A stretch of 64,000 nucleotides of DNA from Sphingomonas sp. HMP9 (GTDB lineage Bacteria; Pseudomonadota; Alphaproteobacteria; Sphingomonadales; Sphingomonadaceae), in contig NZ_AP022673.1 of the NCBI RefSeq assembly GCF_013374115.1, positions 3,552,501-3,616,500 of the forward strand. Reading direction: 5' to 3'. Position 1 is the stretch's first letter. Each line of letters starts with the position of its first letter. Position numbers and translations under genes: made by a program. The notes under the pieces are model-generated. The model was not told the DNA's origin and made no database searches. It saw only the letters and a list, made by a program, of their open reading frames with translations. Below are positions 9,460-18,323 of this stretch, piece by piece.

Positions 9460-10329
9460 GTGGCGAAAGCAACCACGCCTGCCGATCTGACGATCACGCC
9501 GCGCGACCGCCGCTTCGGCCGCGGTGCCGCGATTCGCCGCTGGTGGCTGAACGACGACCCGATCGCGACGGCGTTCTACAACGCGCTGTCGGTGACGTTT
9601 CCGAAGGGTGAGGGCTATTTCGTCGACAGCGTGCGGAAATTTCGTGAGGGCACGCCGCCCAAGCTGCACGCCGAGATTAACGCCTTCATCAAGCAGGAGG
9701 TGATCCACACCCGCGAGCATGTCGCGTTCAACCGCCACGTGACCGATCAGGGCTATGACGTCGCGCCGTTGATCGTCGACGTCGACGCGGCGCTGGCGCT
9801 CACCAAGGGCCGCCCGGAGATTGCGAGCCTCGCGGCCACCACCGCGCTCGAGCATTTCACCGCGATGCTCGCGCACGAACTGATCGCCAATCCGACTCAT
9901 CTGCGCGGTGGCGACCAGCAGGCGGCGGCGCTGTGGCTCTGGCATGCCGCCGAGGAGATCGAGCACAAGGGCGTCGCCTACGACACCTGGCTGCACGCGA
10001 CTCGGGATTGGCCGCGCTTCACGCGCTGGCGGGTGAAGTCACTGGTGATGCTGATCACGACGTGGCGGTTCTTCACCGGTCGTGCGCGCGGGATGGCGGA
10101 ACTGTTGCGACAGGACGGCCTGACCGGTCCGAAGGTGTGGGCGCGCATGGCGTGGTATGCGTTCGGCAATCCGGGCATGGCGCGCAAGATCGCAGGGGTC
10201 TGGGCAGCGTATTTCCTGCCGGGGTTCCACCCGTGGAAGCACGACGACCGCGCGCTGATCGGACTTGCGGAGAGCGAGTATGAGGCGGCGGCGTTGCCGG
10301 TGAAGACGCGAGTGGCTGCGGTAGCCTGA
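9460..10329 (+). CDS. predicted metal-dependent hydrolase (COG3687/PF10118 type)
   Basis: A 289-residue protein of the poorly characterised metal-dependent hydrolase family. Possible metal ligands recur in ferritin-like helices: QEVIHTREHVAFN (about residue 84), EHFTAMLAHE (about 130) and AAEEIEHKGVAYD (about 165). The GTG at 9460 is preferred because GGAGG lies 7 bases upstream; the in-frame TTG at 9448 would have no such site. Divergent from the TetR gene, so probably its target. Substrate unknown. Confidence 0.8.
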   Translation: MAKATTPADLTITPRDRRFGRGAAIRRWWLNDDPIATAFYNALSVTFPKGEGYFVDSVRKFREGTPPKLHAEINAFIKQEVIHTREHVAFNRHVTDQGYDVAPLIVDVDAALALTKGRPEIASLAATTALEHFTAMLAHELIANPTHLRGGDQQAAALWLWHAAEEIEHKGVAYDTWLHATRDWPRFTRWRVKSLVMLITTWRFFTGRARGMAELLRQDGLTGPKVWARMAWYAFGNPGMARKIAGVWAAYFLPGFHPWKHDDRALIGLAESEYEAAALPVKTRVAAVA

Positions 10330-10361
10330 GACGCTGCAGGCCGCGGATGCCCGTTATAGTT

Positions 10362-10435
10362 CCCTCGCGAAGGCGGGGGCCCAGGATACCAAGCGGCACC
10401 GCTCGCGATTCCTGGGCCCCCGCCTTCGCGGGGGA
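10362..10435. repeat. palindromic repeat, family A
   Basis: Inverted repeat with the family A core GCGAAGGCGGG...CCCGCCTTCGC and inner arms GGGCCCAGGA/TCCTGGGCCC. Located just after the hydrolase stop codon. One of at least eight family A copies in the window. Confidence 0.85.
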
Positions 10436-10464
10436 ACGGGGAGTGGGGGAGCCGCCGCCAAGGC

Positions 10465-10568
10465 ACCACCCGGCGAAGGCCGGGGCCCAATTGGGGGACG
10501 GTGCTGACGAAGGACATCGCTCCGTTACTGCGACCTTTCCAATTGGGCCCCGGCCTTCGCCGGGTGGA
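10465..10568. repeat. palindromic repeat, family B
   Basis: Inverted repeat with arms CACCCGGCGAAGGCCGGGGC and its complement and inner arms CCCAATTGGG. The central spacer of about 40 bases resembles the spacer of other family B copies (for example the GCTCCGTTA segment). It is paired with the family A copy just upstream. Confidence 0.85.
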
Positions 10569-10597
10569 GCGTGATTATGCGGTGGCGATGCCGCGAC

Positions 10598-11142
10598 TCA
10601 CGCCGCGAGCGGCATCGGCGCACATCGGTCGTCGTCCAGATCAAGCTCGAACATCACCGCTGGTGCTTCACCGCCCCGCCCACGCGACGTCCGCGGCTCG
10701 ACCCGCCCGGTCGGCCGAAAGCCGAGCTTGGCCAGCACGCGCCCCGAAGCCGGGTTGTCCACGAAATGAAACGCATCCAGCCGTCGCAGGCCTAGCGCGT
10801 GTCGCGCCATCGCCACCACCGCCTGGCCGGCCTCGGTCGCATATCCGCGACCCCAGGCGTCCGGCGCCAGCCAATAGCCAAGTTGATGCCCGGCATCCGC
10901 GGCACGAATGCCGATCCCCCGACGAGTCGCGGGACACCCGCCTCCATCGTCTCGATCAGGAAATGCGGATCATGCCCGGCGCGCGGCTGCGCCAGAAACG
11001 CCTCGGCATCGCCCAGCGCGTACGGCCATGGCGCACGCGCCAGCTTGGCGACGACCGACTCATGGCCGATCGCCTGCGCCAATGCGGGCGCATCTTCCGG
11101 CCAACCCGGCCGCAACGTCAGTCTCTTGGTGCGCGCGAACAC
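10598..11142 (-). pseudogene. GNAT acetyltransferase broken by one frameshift
   Basis: A RimJ/RimL-like acetyltransferase read in two frames. The first frame starts at the GTG at 11142 (AAGGAG six bases upstream; VFARTKRLTLRPGWPED) and runs to LVGG. The second frame continues with GIRAADAGHQLGYWLAPDAW and the acetyl-CoA loop GRGYATEAGQAVVAMARH, then ends NPASGRVLAKLGF. The switch occurs at a run of five C (10916-10920, plus strand), where six would restore a single reading frame. It follows rpmA, where many alphaproteobacteria keep an intact GNAT gene between rpmA and obgE. It may be a real pseudogene or a homopolymer sequencing error. Confidence 0.85.
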
Positions 11143-11224
11143 GATTCTCTCCTTCACGCATCGCGCCTGACGTCTTGCCATGTCCGGATGACACGGCAGC
11201 GACAGGCGAGGGGAAGGGGGCAAT

Positions 11225-11256
11225 AAAAAAGGGAGCCGGGGTGACCCGTCTCCCTT
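11225..11256 (-). terminator. rho-independent terminator of rplU-rpmA
   Basis: On the minus strand a GC-rich stem (GGGAG...CTCCC with inner CGGG/CCCG) is followed directly by six T. It lies 60 bases after the rpmA stop codon. It also separates the ribosomal operon from the broken acetyltransferase gene. Confidence 0.8.
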
Positions 11257-11317
11257 ATTCAGGTTCGCTTTCGCGACCCGGGTCACCCTGGTGGGCAACC
11301 CGGATGGTTACCCGTTG

Positions 11318-11608
11318 TTATTCGGCTGCGACCGCGACGTCGGCGACGTCGTTCGCTGCCAGCTCGACCGAGCAGAACTTGCGACCAAGCTTGCCCTTGC
11401 TGAACACGACGCGACCGTCGATCAGCGCGAACAGCGTATGGTCGGTACCGATACCGACGTTCGTGCCCGGGTAGAACTTCGTCCCGCGCTGACGCACGAG
11501 GATGTTGCCGGCGACGCACGCCTGGCCACCGAACTTCTTGACGCCGAGGCGACGACCGGCCGAATCGCGACCGTTGCGCGAAGAGCCGCCTGCTTTCTTA
11601 TGTGCCAT
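11318..11608 (-). CDS. rpmA: 50S ribosomal protein L27
   Basis: A 96-residue ribosomal protein bL27, with the canonical start [20 protein letters not shown] and the core [14 protein letters not shown] segment (here [16 protein letters not shown]). The N-terminal tail reaches the peptidyl transferase centre in the ribosome. It is 13 bases downstream of rplU in the usual rplU-rpmA operon. Confidence 0.98.
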   Translation of the reverse strand: MAHKKAGGSSRNGRDSAGRRLGVKKFGGQACVAGNILVRQRGTKFYPGTNVGIGTDHTLFALIDGRVVFSKGKLGRKFCSVELAANDVADVAVAAE

Positions 11609-11621
11609 CTGAAGCTACTCC

Positions 11622-11969
11622 TTATGCCTGAGCGGCCGGGGCGGTTTCGCCCTCGTTGCTCTTTGCAGTCTGGCCACCCACGGACACGATCTTCAGGATC
11701 GTGTGCTGCTGGCGATGGCCGTTCTTGCGACGATAGTTATGACGACGACGCTTCTTGAAGACGATGACCTTGTCCGCCTTCGCCTGCGCGATGATCTCTG
11801 CAGCGACGACGAAGCCCTCGACGGACCGCAGCTCGGAGCCTTCGCCCGCCAGCAGAACGTCACCCAGCGTCACCGACGCACCTGCATCGCCCTCGATCTT
11901 CTCGATGACGATCTTATCTCCGGCGGCGACGCGATACTGCTTGCCGCCCGTGCGCACGACTGCGAACAT
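11622..11969 (-). CDS. rplU: 50S ribosomal protein L21
   Basis: A 115-residue ribosomal protein bL21 beginning [20 protein letters not shown], with the signature [21 protein letters not shown] near residue 75 and a short Ala/Glu-rich tail ([11 protein letters not shown]) beyond the usual end. The start at 11969 is the conserved one; the ORF could be read from 11981 but the added MTRA is not typical. Confidence 0.97.
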   Translation of the reverse strand: MFAVVRTGGKQYRVAAGDKIVIEKIEGDAGASVTLGDVLLAGEGSELRSVEGFVVAAEIIAQAKADKVIVFKKRRRHNYRRKNGHRQQHTILKIVSVGGQTAKSNEGETAPAAQA

Positions 11970-12203
11970 GGCCCTTGTCACTTTCCAAATACATGTGCCC
12001 CACGAACGCAGGGTCCGCCGGGAGAAGCCGGGCAGCTAAGCGACGAGGGGGATGTTGTCAACCGCGAAGGGCCGGGAAAGGGTGGTTTAGCATGACGCGC
12101 TGCCCACCGATGCAGTAGAGAATTGTCTTCCAACGAAGGCAGGGACCCCGACTGCACTCCCGTCTCTGCGGAAGAACCAACTGTCGAGCCGTCCGATTCG
12201 CTT

Positions 12204-12599
12204 TTAGTGCCGATGAACCTGCCGCAGCGCATACCGGCCATCCGCATAGTCGCTGAACAACCCCGAAATCGCCGGGTGGTCGACTGGCTCGTCGCTATCG
12301 TCGGGCACCAGGTTCTGCTGGCTCACATAGGCGACGTAGCTCGACTCCATGTTTTCGGCGAGCAGATGGTAGAAGGGCTGGTCCTTGCGCGGACGAATGT
12401 CTTCCGGAATTGCCGCATACCATTCGTCGCTGTTCGCAAATACCGGATCGACGTCGAAGATCACGCCGCGAAAATCGAACAGCCGGTGCCGCACGACGTC
12501 GCCGATCGAGAAATTCGCATGCGAAATCGGCGGCGCGACCACCTCGGCGGGCACGATCGGGCGGGTGATGTCGTGAGCGATACTGTCGTGTCGGGGCAT
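12204..12599 (-). CDS. hspQ: heat shock protein HspQ (YccV/hemimethylated DNA-binding family)
   Basis: A 131-residue protein. The core FSIGDVVRHRLFDFRGVIFDVDPVF and the later QPFYHLLAEN and YVAYVSQQNLVPD match HspQ, a small factor that binds hemimethylated oriC DNA in E. coli and modulates Lon specificity. The ATG at 12599 gives the family start; the longer reading frame upstream is antisense to the tRNA-Ser gene and is spurious. It is slightly longer than E. coli HspQ because of an N-terminal extension. Confidence 0.9.
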   Translation of the reverse strand: MPRHDSIAHDITRPIVPAEVVAPPISHANFSIGDVVRHRLFDFRGVIFDVDPVFANSDEWYAAIPEDIRPRKDQPFYHLLAENMESSYVAYVSQQNLVPDDSDEPVDHPAISGLFSDYADGRYALRQVHRH

Positions 12600-12754
12600 A
12601 TGCGCCAATCTAAGGTGTGTTTTGCGCTGCACAAGGAAAACGCGTTGAGCGGTGCACGGCGCGCCAAAATCCGCTTGCGTCGCCAGGGGCACTTCATTAG
12701 AGGCCGCGCTTCGACCGATCGGAGGCGCTGTTCGCAGCATCTCGGATGACCTGC

Positions 12755-12887
<133 letters not shown>

Positions 12888-12897
12888 CGTCGCTTTT

Positions 12898-13209
12898 TCA
12901 CCGTCCGGGTGCTACAAAGTGATGCTCGTCCCCGCCTGCGGGGACGATTGCGGGGATCGCCCTATCCCATATCAAATCTCGGTAATGAGTGGATAGCCTG
13001 CGCAAGGACGTCGATCGGTCATTCGCATAGGCTTCGCCTACGCTACGCGGTGCGTGGCCTTGAATAGCATCTCGCACCTCCGGCGCGATCCCCGCTCGCC
13101 GGGCTAACGTTTTGAACAGGTGCCTCGAGCCATGGTTCGGTTGGGCGTTAGGGTCGTCCACCCCCAAATCGCGCACCCATCCATTTGCGATAGAGTTGAG
13201 GGGGAACAA
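12898..13209 (-). pseudogene. C-terminal remnant of a tyrosine recombinase/integrase
   Basis: About 95 residues with the catalytic C-terminal signature of tyrosine recombinases: HGSRHLFKTLARRAG (HxxR box), IQGHAPRS (GH box) and the probable nucleophile Tyr in VGEAYANDRS. The N-terminal two thirds are missing. Recognisable integrase sequence begins at about NGWVRDLGV, at the inner edge of the right inverted-repeat arm, so the break coincides with the repeat boundary. Its position beside tRNA-Ser fits an integrative element that used this tRNA as its site. Confidence 0.8.
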
Positions 13210-13242
13210 TCACTTAGGAAAGTAATGGCGGAGAGGGTGGGA
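13183..13242. repeat. right arm of 60-bp inverted repeat at tRNA-Ser
   Basis: Reverse complement of 12828-12887 with a single mismatch (T for C in the CTCTATCGC segment). It includes an inverted copy of the last 17 bases of tRNA-Ser at 13226-13242. Nothing else is recognisable between here and the next gene at 13440. Confidence 0.9.
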
Positions 13243-13439
13243 AGCCCTGCTCCAAGCTCGATCTCTCTACGTCACGGGCGATTTCAAGGTGGGCGAATAG
13301 CAGATCATCTGAGTATTTTCCGAGGGTCATCGGTTGGCCGCAAAGCGCGTAAGCCGACCGAACCTTGAAGGACGCGCCGACCCTGCAGTACGAATTTGTT
13401 CGGGTCGGTGGCGTCGCACACGAGATCGGAAAATTCGAG

Positions 13440-14126
13440 ATGAGCGTTGAGGCGGAAGTCGTTGCCAAGGCCGGCCGACATGCGGTCATCCTGTGTCATC
13501 CCGATCCCCGAAGCTTCAATCACGGTATTGCCGAGGCCTATTGCGATGCCGTGCGTAACGCTGGCCAATCGGTCGTGATGCGCGACCTTTACGCGCTGGG
13601 TTTCGATCCCGTCCTGAAGGCGGACGAACGGCCCACCCTCGCATCGCCTCTTTTGTCGGCGGACGTCGCCATCGAACTCGATATGATCGCCGGGAGCGAC
13701 GTCTTCGTGCTGATCTATCCGATCTGGTTCGCCTCGCCACCGGCGATGATGAAGGGCTATATCGAGCGCGTGCTCGGCTCCCGTGTTCGCCCTGAGGCGA
13801 TCCAGAAGCGGGCCCGGACGGACCTGCTCGGCAAGAAGCGGTTGCTCAGCTTCACGACGTCGGCCGCATCCGGCATCTGGCTGAACGAGCAGGGGCAGGA
13901 GCAGGGCCTGCGCAGCGTTTTCGACGACTATCTGGTCCATGCCTTCGGAATGCATTCGCAGGACCACAAGCGCTTCGATCACATCACCGCCGACCTTGGC
14001 CAGCGTTTTGCGGATCAACATTTCCTCGAAGTCGCCACGCAGGCGCAACGCACCTGCGCCCAGATCGCGTTCGGTGACGAGGCGTTGCTGCGCGACCCCA
14101 CGCTCGCGCGACGATTCACCCGCTGA
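13440..14126 (+). CDS. NAD(P)H-dependent oxidoreductase, flavodoxin-like fold
   Basis: A 228-residue protein of the NAD(P)H quinone dehydrogenase/modulator-of-drug-activity family (FMN-binding flavodoxin fold). Motifs: AVILCHPDPRSFNHGIAEAY (N-terminal strand and phosphate loop), VFVLIYPIWFASPPAMMKGYIERVL (the family signature around residue 80) and a LLSFTTSAASG strand. Earlier in-frame starts exist (13365), but the ATG at 13440 fits the family N-terminus. It stands alone, upstream of adhP on the same strand; the electron acceptor is unknown. Confidence 0.82.
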   Translation: MSVEAEVVAKAGRHAVILCHPDPRSFNHGIAEAYCDAVRNAGQSVVMRDLYALGFDPVLKADERPTLASPLLSADVAIELDMIAGSDVFVLIYPIWFASPPAMMKGYIERVLGSRVRPEAIQKRARTDLLGKKRLLSFTTSAASGIWLNEQGQEQGLRSVFDDYLVHAFGMHSQDHKRFDHITADLGQRFADQHFLEVATQAQRTCAQIAFGDEALLRDPTLARRFTR

Positions 14127-14175
14127 CGGCGCACGTCTCGCGCGCTAGGCTTACGAACCCATCAAAGGAATCTCT

Positions 14176-15213
14176 ATGTCCCGCATGATGCAGGCAGCCG
14201 TCGTGGAAGCGTTCGGCAAACCCCTCAGCTTACGCGAATGGGCGATACCGTCCGCCGGTCCGGGCCAGATCCTGGTCAAGACCGAGGCGTGCGGCGTGTG
14301 CCACACCGATCTCCACGCCGCGCGCGGCGACTGGCCGGTGAAGCCGGTGCCGCCGTTCATCCCGGGGCATGAAGGCATCGGTATCGTCGTCGAGGTCGGC
14401 GCCGGCGTGACGATCGTCAAGCTGGGCGACCGGGTCGGCGTACCCTGGATGTACTCGGCGTGCGGGCATTGCGAATATTGCCTTTCCGCATGGGAAACCG
14501 TCTGCCCGGAGATCGAGTTCAGCGGCTACACGCGCAACGGCGGGTTCGCCGAATACATCCTCGCCGATCCGAACTATGTCGCGCATATCCCCGCGGGCCT
14601 CTCCGCGGTCCAGGCGGCGCCGATCATCTGCGCGGGCATCACCACCTACAAGGGGTTGAAGGAAACCGGCGCGCGGCCGGGTGAGTGGGTCGCCATCTCC
14701 GGGGCCGGCGGGCTCGGGCATCTCGCGGTGCAATATGCAAAGGCGATGGGGCTGCGGGTCTGCGCGGTCGATATCGACGACGGCAAGCTTGCCCACGCCA
14801 AGGCGCTCGGCGCCGAATTGGTGATCAACGCGCGCGAGGGCGACGCGATCGATGCGATCAAGGACGGCACGGGTGGCGGCGCACACGGCGTTCTCATCAC
14901 CGCGCCGTCGCTGACAGCGTTCAACCAGGGCGTCGCGATGACTCGGCGCCACGGCACCTGCGTGCTCGTCGGCCTGCCGCCCGGCGACTTCCCGCTGCCG
15001 CTGTTCGACGTGGTGGCCAACTGCATCACGGTGCGCGGATCGTTCGTCGGTACGCGCAAGGATATGGCGGAGGCGCTCGCCTTTGCCGCCGACGGCAAGG
15101 TGAAGGCCGATATCGAGCTTCAGCCCTTGTCGGCGATCAACGAGGTGTTCGATCGGCTGGAGCACGGCAAGGTGCCGTCGCGCGTGGTGCTCGATTTCGG
15201 CGCGTCGTCATGA
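14176..15213 (+). CDS. adhP: zinc-dependent alcohol dehydrogenase (AdhP type)
   Basis: A 345-residue medium-chain dehydrogenase that interconverts primary alcohols and aldehydes with NAD. The catalytic zinc site is seen in [13 protein letters not shown] and GHEGIG, the structural zinc site in [15 protein letters not shown], and the nucleotide fold in [19 protein letters not shown]. Full length, with an AAGGAA site before the ATG. The stop overlaps the start of the broken phosphoketolase gene (ATGA at 15210), so these were one operon. In a low-oxygen context it would reoxidise NADH by making ethanol. Confidence 0.93.
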   Translation: MSRMMQAAVVEAFGKPLSLREWAIPSAGPGQILVKTEACGVCHTDLHAARGDWPVKPVPPFIPGHEGIGIVVEVGAGVTIVKLGDRVGVPWMYSACGHCEYCLSAWETVCPEIEFSGYTRNGGFAEYILADPNYVAHIPAGLSAVQAAPIICAGITTYKGLKETGARPGEWVAISGAGGLGHLAVQYAKAMGLRVCAVDIDDGKLAHAKALGAELVINAREGDAIDAIKDGTGGGAHGVLITAPSLTAFNQGVAMTRRHGTCVLVGLPPGDFPLPLFDVVANCITVRGSFVGTRKDMAEALAFAADGKVKADIELQPLSAINEVFDRLEHGKVPSRVVLDFGASS

Positions 15214-16575
15214 CCGTGAGCGATACGCTGCAGCCTCGCCCGCCGGTGAAGGCGGATGCGCCGCTAGCCCCCGACATGCTGCGGCGGATGAATGCCTATT
15301 GGCGCGCGGCCAATTACCTGTCGGTCGGGCAGATCTATCTGCGCGACAATGCGCTGCTCGATCGCCCGCTGACGCTTGCGGACGTGAAGCCGCGGCTGCT
15401 CGGTCACTGGGGCACGACGCCGGGACTGAACTTTCTCTACGTCCATCTCAACCGGCTGATCGTCGAGCATGACCTCGACATGATCAACGTGATCGGGCCG
15501 GGGCATGGCGGGCCGGGGCTTGTCGCGAACACCTATCTCGAGGGCTCGTACACCGAACGCTATCCGGCGATCGAGCGGAGCCGGTCGGGCATGCACCGGC
15601 TGTTCCGGCAATTCTCATGGCCGGGCGGGATCCCGATCGGTCACCGGATCGTCCATGGAGGTCGGCATCGAGACGCGCATGCGTGATCGACGCGGCGGTG
15701 ATGGCCGACCTGGCGGTTGCGTGTGCGTTCGCGCCGCTGCACGGCCCGGCGGCGCTGGCGCTGATACGTGCAGTTGAAGACCGTTTTCCCGGTCTGCCGC
15801 AGGTCGCGTGTTTCGACACCGCCTTCCACGCCGGTCTGTCCGATATCGCTGGCGAACTGCCGATCCCGCGGCGCTACCGCGCTGATGGCGTTCGGCGGTA
15901 CGGTTTCCGGGCTCTCGTGCGAGCCGATACTTCGCGAGTTGGGGACTGGCGGGCCCGGCCGGCTGGTCATCGCGCATCTCGGCAACGGCGCCAGCATCAC
16001 CGCCGTCCGCGATGGCCGGTCGATCGACACCAGCATGGACCTGACCCCATCGGGCAGCGTGACGATGGCGACACGGACAGGCGATATCGAACCGGGCGTG
16101 CTGCTCTTCCTGCTGCGGGAGAAGGGGCTGACGGTCGAGGCGCTGGCCACGACGATCGACCACGCTTCGGGCATGACGGGTATCCGGCGTGTCTGGTGAC
16201 CTGCGCCGCTTGCGCGCGGCTGCGGTGACCGACACGGATGCCGATCTCGCAGTCCGGATGTTCGAACGCTCGGTCTGCAAGCAGGTCGCGGCGATGGCAG
16301 CCGCCCTGGGTGGCCTCGACATGCTGGTCCCGACCGGAGGGATTGGCGAGAACGATGCCGCGACGGCGTGCGCTGTCCGTGAAAGCCTGGCTTGGCTGCC
16401 GTCGCTTCGGATCGTGACGATCGCCTCGCAGGAGGACGAGGAGATCGCACTCCATGCAGCACGGCGCAATTACCCCCGCATCATCTCGCTTCGTCGGTGT
16501 CGGCGCGGTAAGACTGCAGCCGCGATGCCGCTCTGGTGCGCAGAGGCATCGCGGGTGCTGCCGGGATCTACGTGA
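15210..16575 (+). pseudogene. chimeric remnant: phosphoketolase N-terminus fused to broken acetate kinase
   Basis: The first 140 or so residues match xylulose-5-P/fructose-6-P phosphoketolase ([49 protein letters not shown]). At about 15635 the sequence switches to acetate kinase at GHRIVHGG, so roughly the last 650 residues of the phosphoketolase and the start of the kinase are gone. The kinase part is then cut by frameshifts at about 15680, 15908 (two bases lost in the YGFHG box, removing its His) and 16183. Readable pieces include [51 protein letters not shown] and GGIGENDAAT. The intact pair would turn sugar phosphates into acetyl phosphate and then ATP. Confidence 0.88.
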
Positions 16576-16675
16576 CGGGTCTCAATCGACAGCGTCCAGA
16601 ACTGTGTCGCTGCTGATTGCAGAATGTCGCCTCGATCTGCCAATCCGCGCCCTCAGGAATGAGCCGACCCGCCCA

Positions 16676-17182
16676 TCAGGCTGCCGCCGCAAGGCCGAGG
16701 CCGCGAACCCCCTCGATCATCTTGATAAGTACCGCCTGTGCGTCGCCGTAGACCATGGCGCAGTTCTCACCGTAGAACAGCGCGTTGACGACGCCGGCAT
16801 AGCCTTTGCCCTCGCCACGCTTGACGACGAAGACCTGTTTGGCCTTGTCGGCGTTGAGGATCGGCATACCGAAGATCGGCGAGGTCTTGTCGGTCCGCGC
16901 CGCCGGATTGACGACATCGTTCGCGCCGATGACAAGAACGATATCGGTTGCCGCGAAATCGTCGTTGATGTCTTCGAGCTGGAATATCATGTCATAGGGC
17001 ACGCCGGCTTCGGCGAGGAGCACATCCATCTGGCCCGGCATCCGGCCTGCGACCGGATGCACCGCGACGGCCGACGATGCGGGAGGTCGCTCCCCAGGCG
17101 AATCGAACTTCCCCTGATAAACAGGGGGCGGCAGGCAATCGAGGCCGAGCAGTTCGGCGACCGCGACCTGGGCCGACCGGAT
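16676..17182 (-). pseudogene. pntB: C-terminal remnant of transhydrogenase beta subunit (PntB)
   Basis: About 130 residues from [21 protein letters not shown] through [27 protein letters not shown] to the end match the NADP-binding domain III of PntB, which swaps hydride between NADH and NADP. The membrane part and most of the gene are missing. The same frame continues upstream for about 30 residues ([19 protein letters not shown], then [13 protein letters not shown]) that are not PntB and that I do not recognise, so this is a fusion of two gene remnants directly after the receiver gene's stop codon. Confidence 0.75.
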
Positions 17183-17194
17183 GGAATATTGAGC

Positions 17195-17611
17195 TCAACC
17201 AACCGCATTCCATCCGGCCCAGCTGCGATCGACCGACGCGGCAACAGCGGTCAGCAGAGTCTGACCGCCAACGTTACGTGACAGGACCGTGTCGCCGTGA
17301 CGTTCAGCTTCCCGCAAGAGCGGATTGCCCGGGTTGAGACCGTCGAGAAGCAGCGCTCGACCGCGCCAACCGCTCGCGCGCATTTTACGCAACAAATCCA
17401 TTCCGTCGACCTCCTCCATCTCAAGATCGAGGATGATGCAGGGATAGTCGCGGGACCGCGGATCAGCGAGAAGTGCAGCGCAAGTCGCATAGGACCTGAC
17501 CTCGTAGCGTTCGGCCCGAAGCATCAACTGCCGGGCGCGGCGAACGCTCGGGTCGCCATCGACCAGTGAGACGCCGATGCCCTCTGGCGATGAGGTGTTC
17601 TTGTCTGACAT
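17195..17611 (-). CDS. stand-alone receiver domain lacking the switch residues
   Basis: A 138-residue single receiver domain. The acidic pair (VDGDPSVRR, Asp18/Asp20) and the phospho-acceptor Asp62 in IILDLEMEEVDGMDLL are present. The conserved switch Thr/Ser is replaced (LLLDGLNP) and the conserved Lys-Pro is replaced by SRNVGG, so normal phosphorylation-driven switching is doubtful. It lies directly downstream of fixJ on the same strand, which suggests a modulator or phosphate sink for the FixL/FixJ pair, or a decaying gene. Confidence 0.75.
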   Translation of the reverse strand: MSDKNTSSPEGIGVSLVDGDPSVRRARQLMLRAERYEVRSYATCAALLADPRSRDYPCIILDLEMEEVDGMDLLRKMRASGWRGRALLLDGLNPGNPLLREAERHGDTVLSRNVGGQTLLTAVAASVDRSWAGWNAVG

Positions 17612-17693
17612 GCTGCGTCCTCAAATTTGCTGGAGGATCGCATGGTCAGCCTATGGCCGTCTGTACGTAGAAGGCGAGGGTGACGATGTCGTA

Positions 17694-18323
17694 TTACGCA
17701 GCTTCTGGCTCCCCGAGCCCGGCCGTGAACGCAATCCTAAGGACGTCCGACAGGCTGCGCGCCGACAGCTTCTCCATCAAATTGGCACGATGCACCTCGA
17801 CGGTCCGGGTCGCGATCCCGAGGTCGAAAGCGATGAGCTTGTTCGGCCGACCGAGCACCATTCCATCCAGCACACCGCGCTCGCGCGCTGTCAGGGCCGC
17901 GAGGCGGATGATTGCCTCTCCTGCCAAAATGTGATTTCGGTCGTTGCGGCCGGCCTGATCCAGTGCCTCGTCGATGGCCTGCAAAAGCGCTGCTCGTTCG
18001 AACGGCTTTTCCAGGAATTCGATCGCGCCGGCTTTCACGGCGCGCACAGCCAAGGTCACGTCGCCGTGCCCCGTGAGCATGATCACGGGCAGGATGATGC
18101 CCTGTTGCGCGAGCCGCGTCTGGACCTCCAGTCCATCGATTTCGGGCATGCGGACGTCGAGCAGCACGCAGCCTTGCGTCTCGCGCGTGGTCGTCTTCAG
18201 GAACGCGACACCTGACGGGTAGGTCTCGACGACATGTCCTGCCTTGCGCAGCATGAAGCTGACGGATTGCCGAATCGCCTCGTCATCATCGACGATATGT
18301 ACCGTTCGAGCGGTGTCAGGCAT
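17694..18323 (-). CDS. fixJ: FixJ-type response regulator
   Basis: A 209-residue regulator. The N-terminal receiver has VHIVDDDEAIRQS, phospho-acceptor Asp in VLLDVRMPEIDG, MLTGHGDV and EKPFERAAL. A LuxR-type helix-turn-helix follows (AALTARERGVLDGMVLGRPNK, then the recognition helix ATRTVEVHRANLMEKL). This matches FixJ, which is activated by the FixL oxygen sensor and turns on microaerobic genes. The ATG at 18323 overlaps the end of fixL by 8 bases; the longer ORF up to 18434 would lie inside fixL. Confidence 0.9.
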   Translation of the reverse strand: MPDTARTVHIVDDDEAIRQSVSFMLRKAGHVVETYPSGVAFLKTTTRETQGCVLLDVRMPEIDGLEVQTRLAQQGIILPVIMLTGHGDVTLAVRAVKAGAIEFLEKPFERAALLQAIDEALDQAGRNDRNHILAGEAIIRLAALTARERGVLDGMVLGRPNKLIAFDLGIATRTVEVHRANLMEKLSARSLSDVLRIAFTAGLGEPEAA

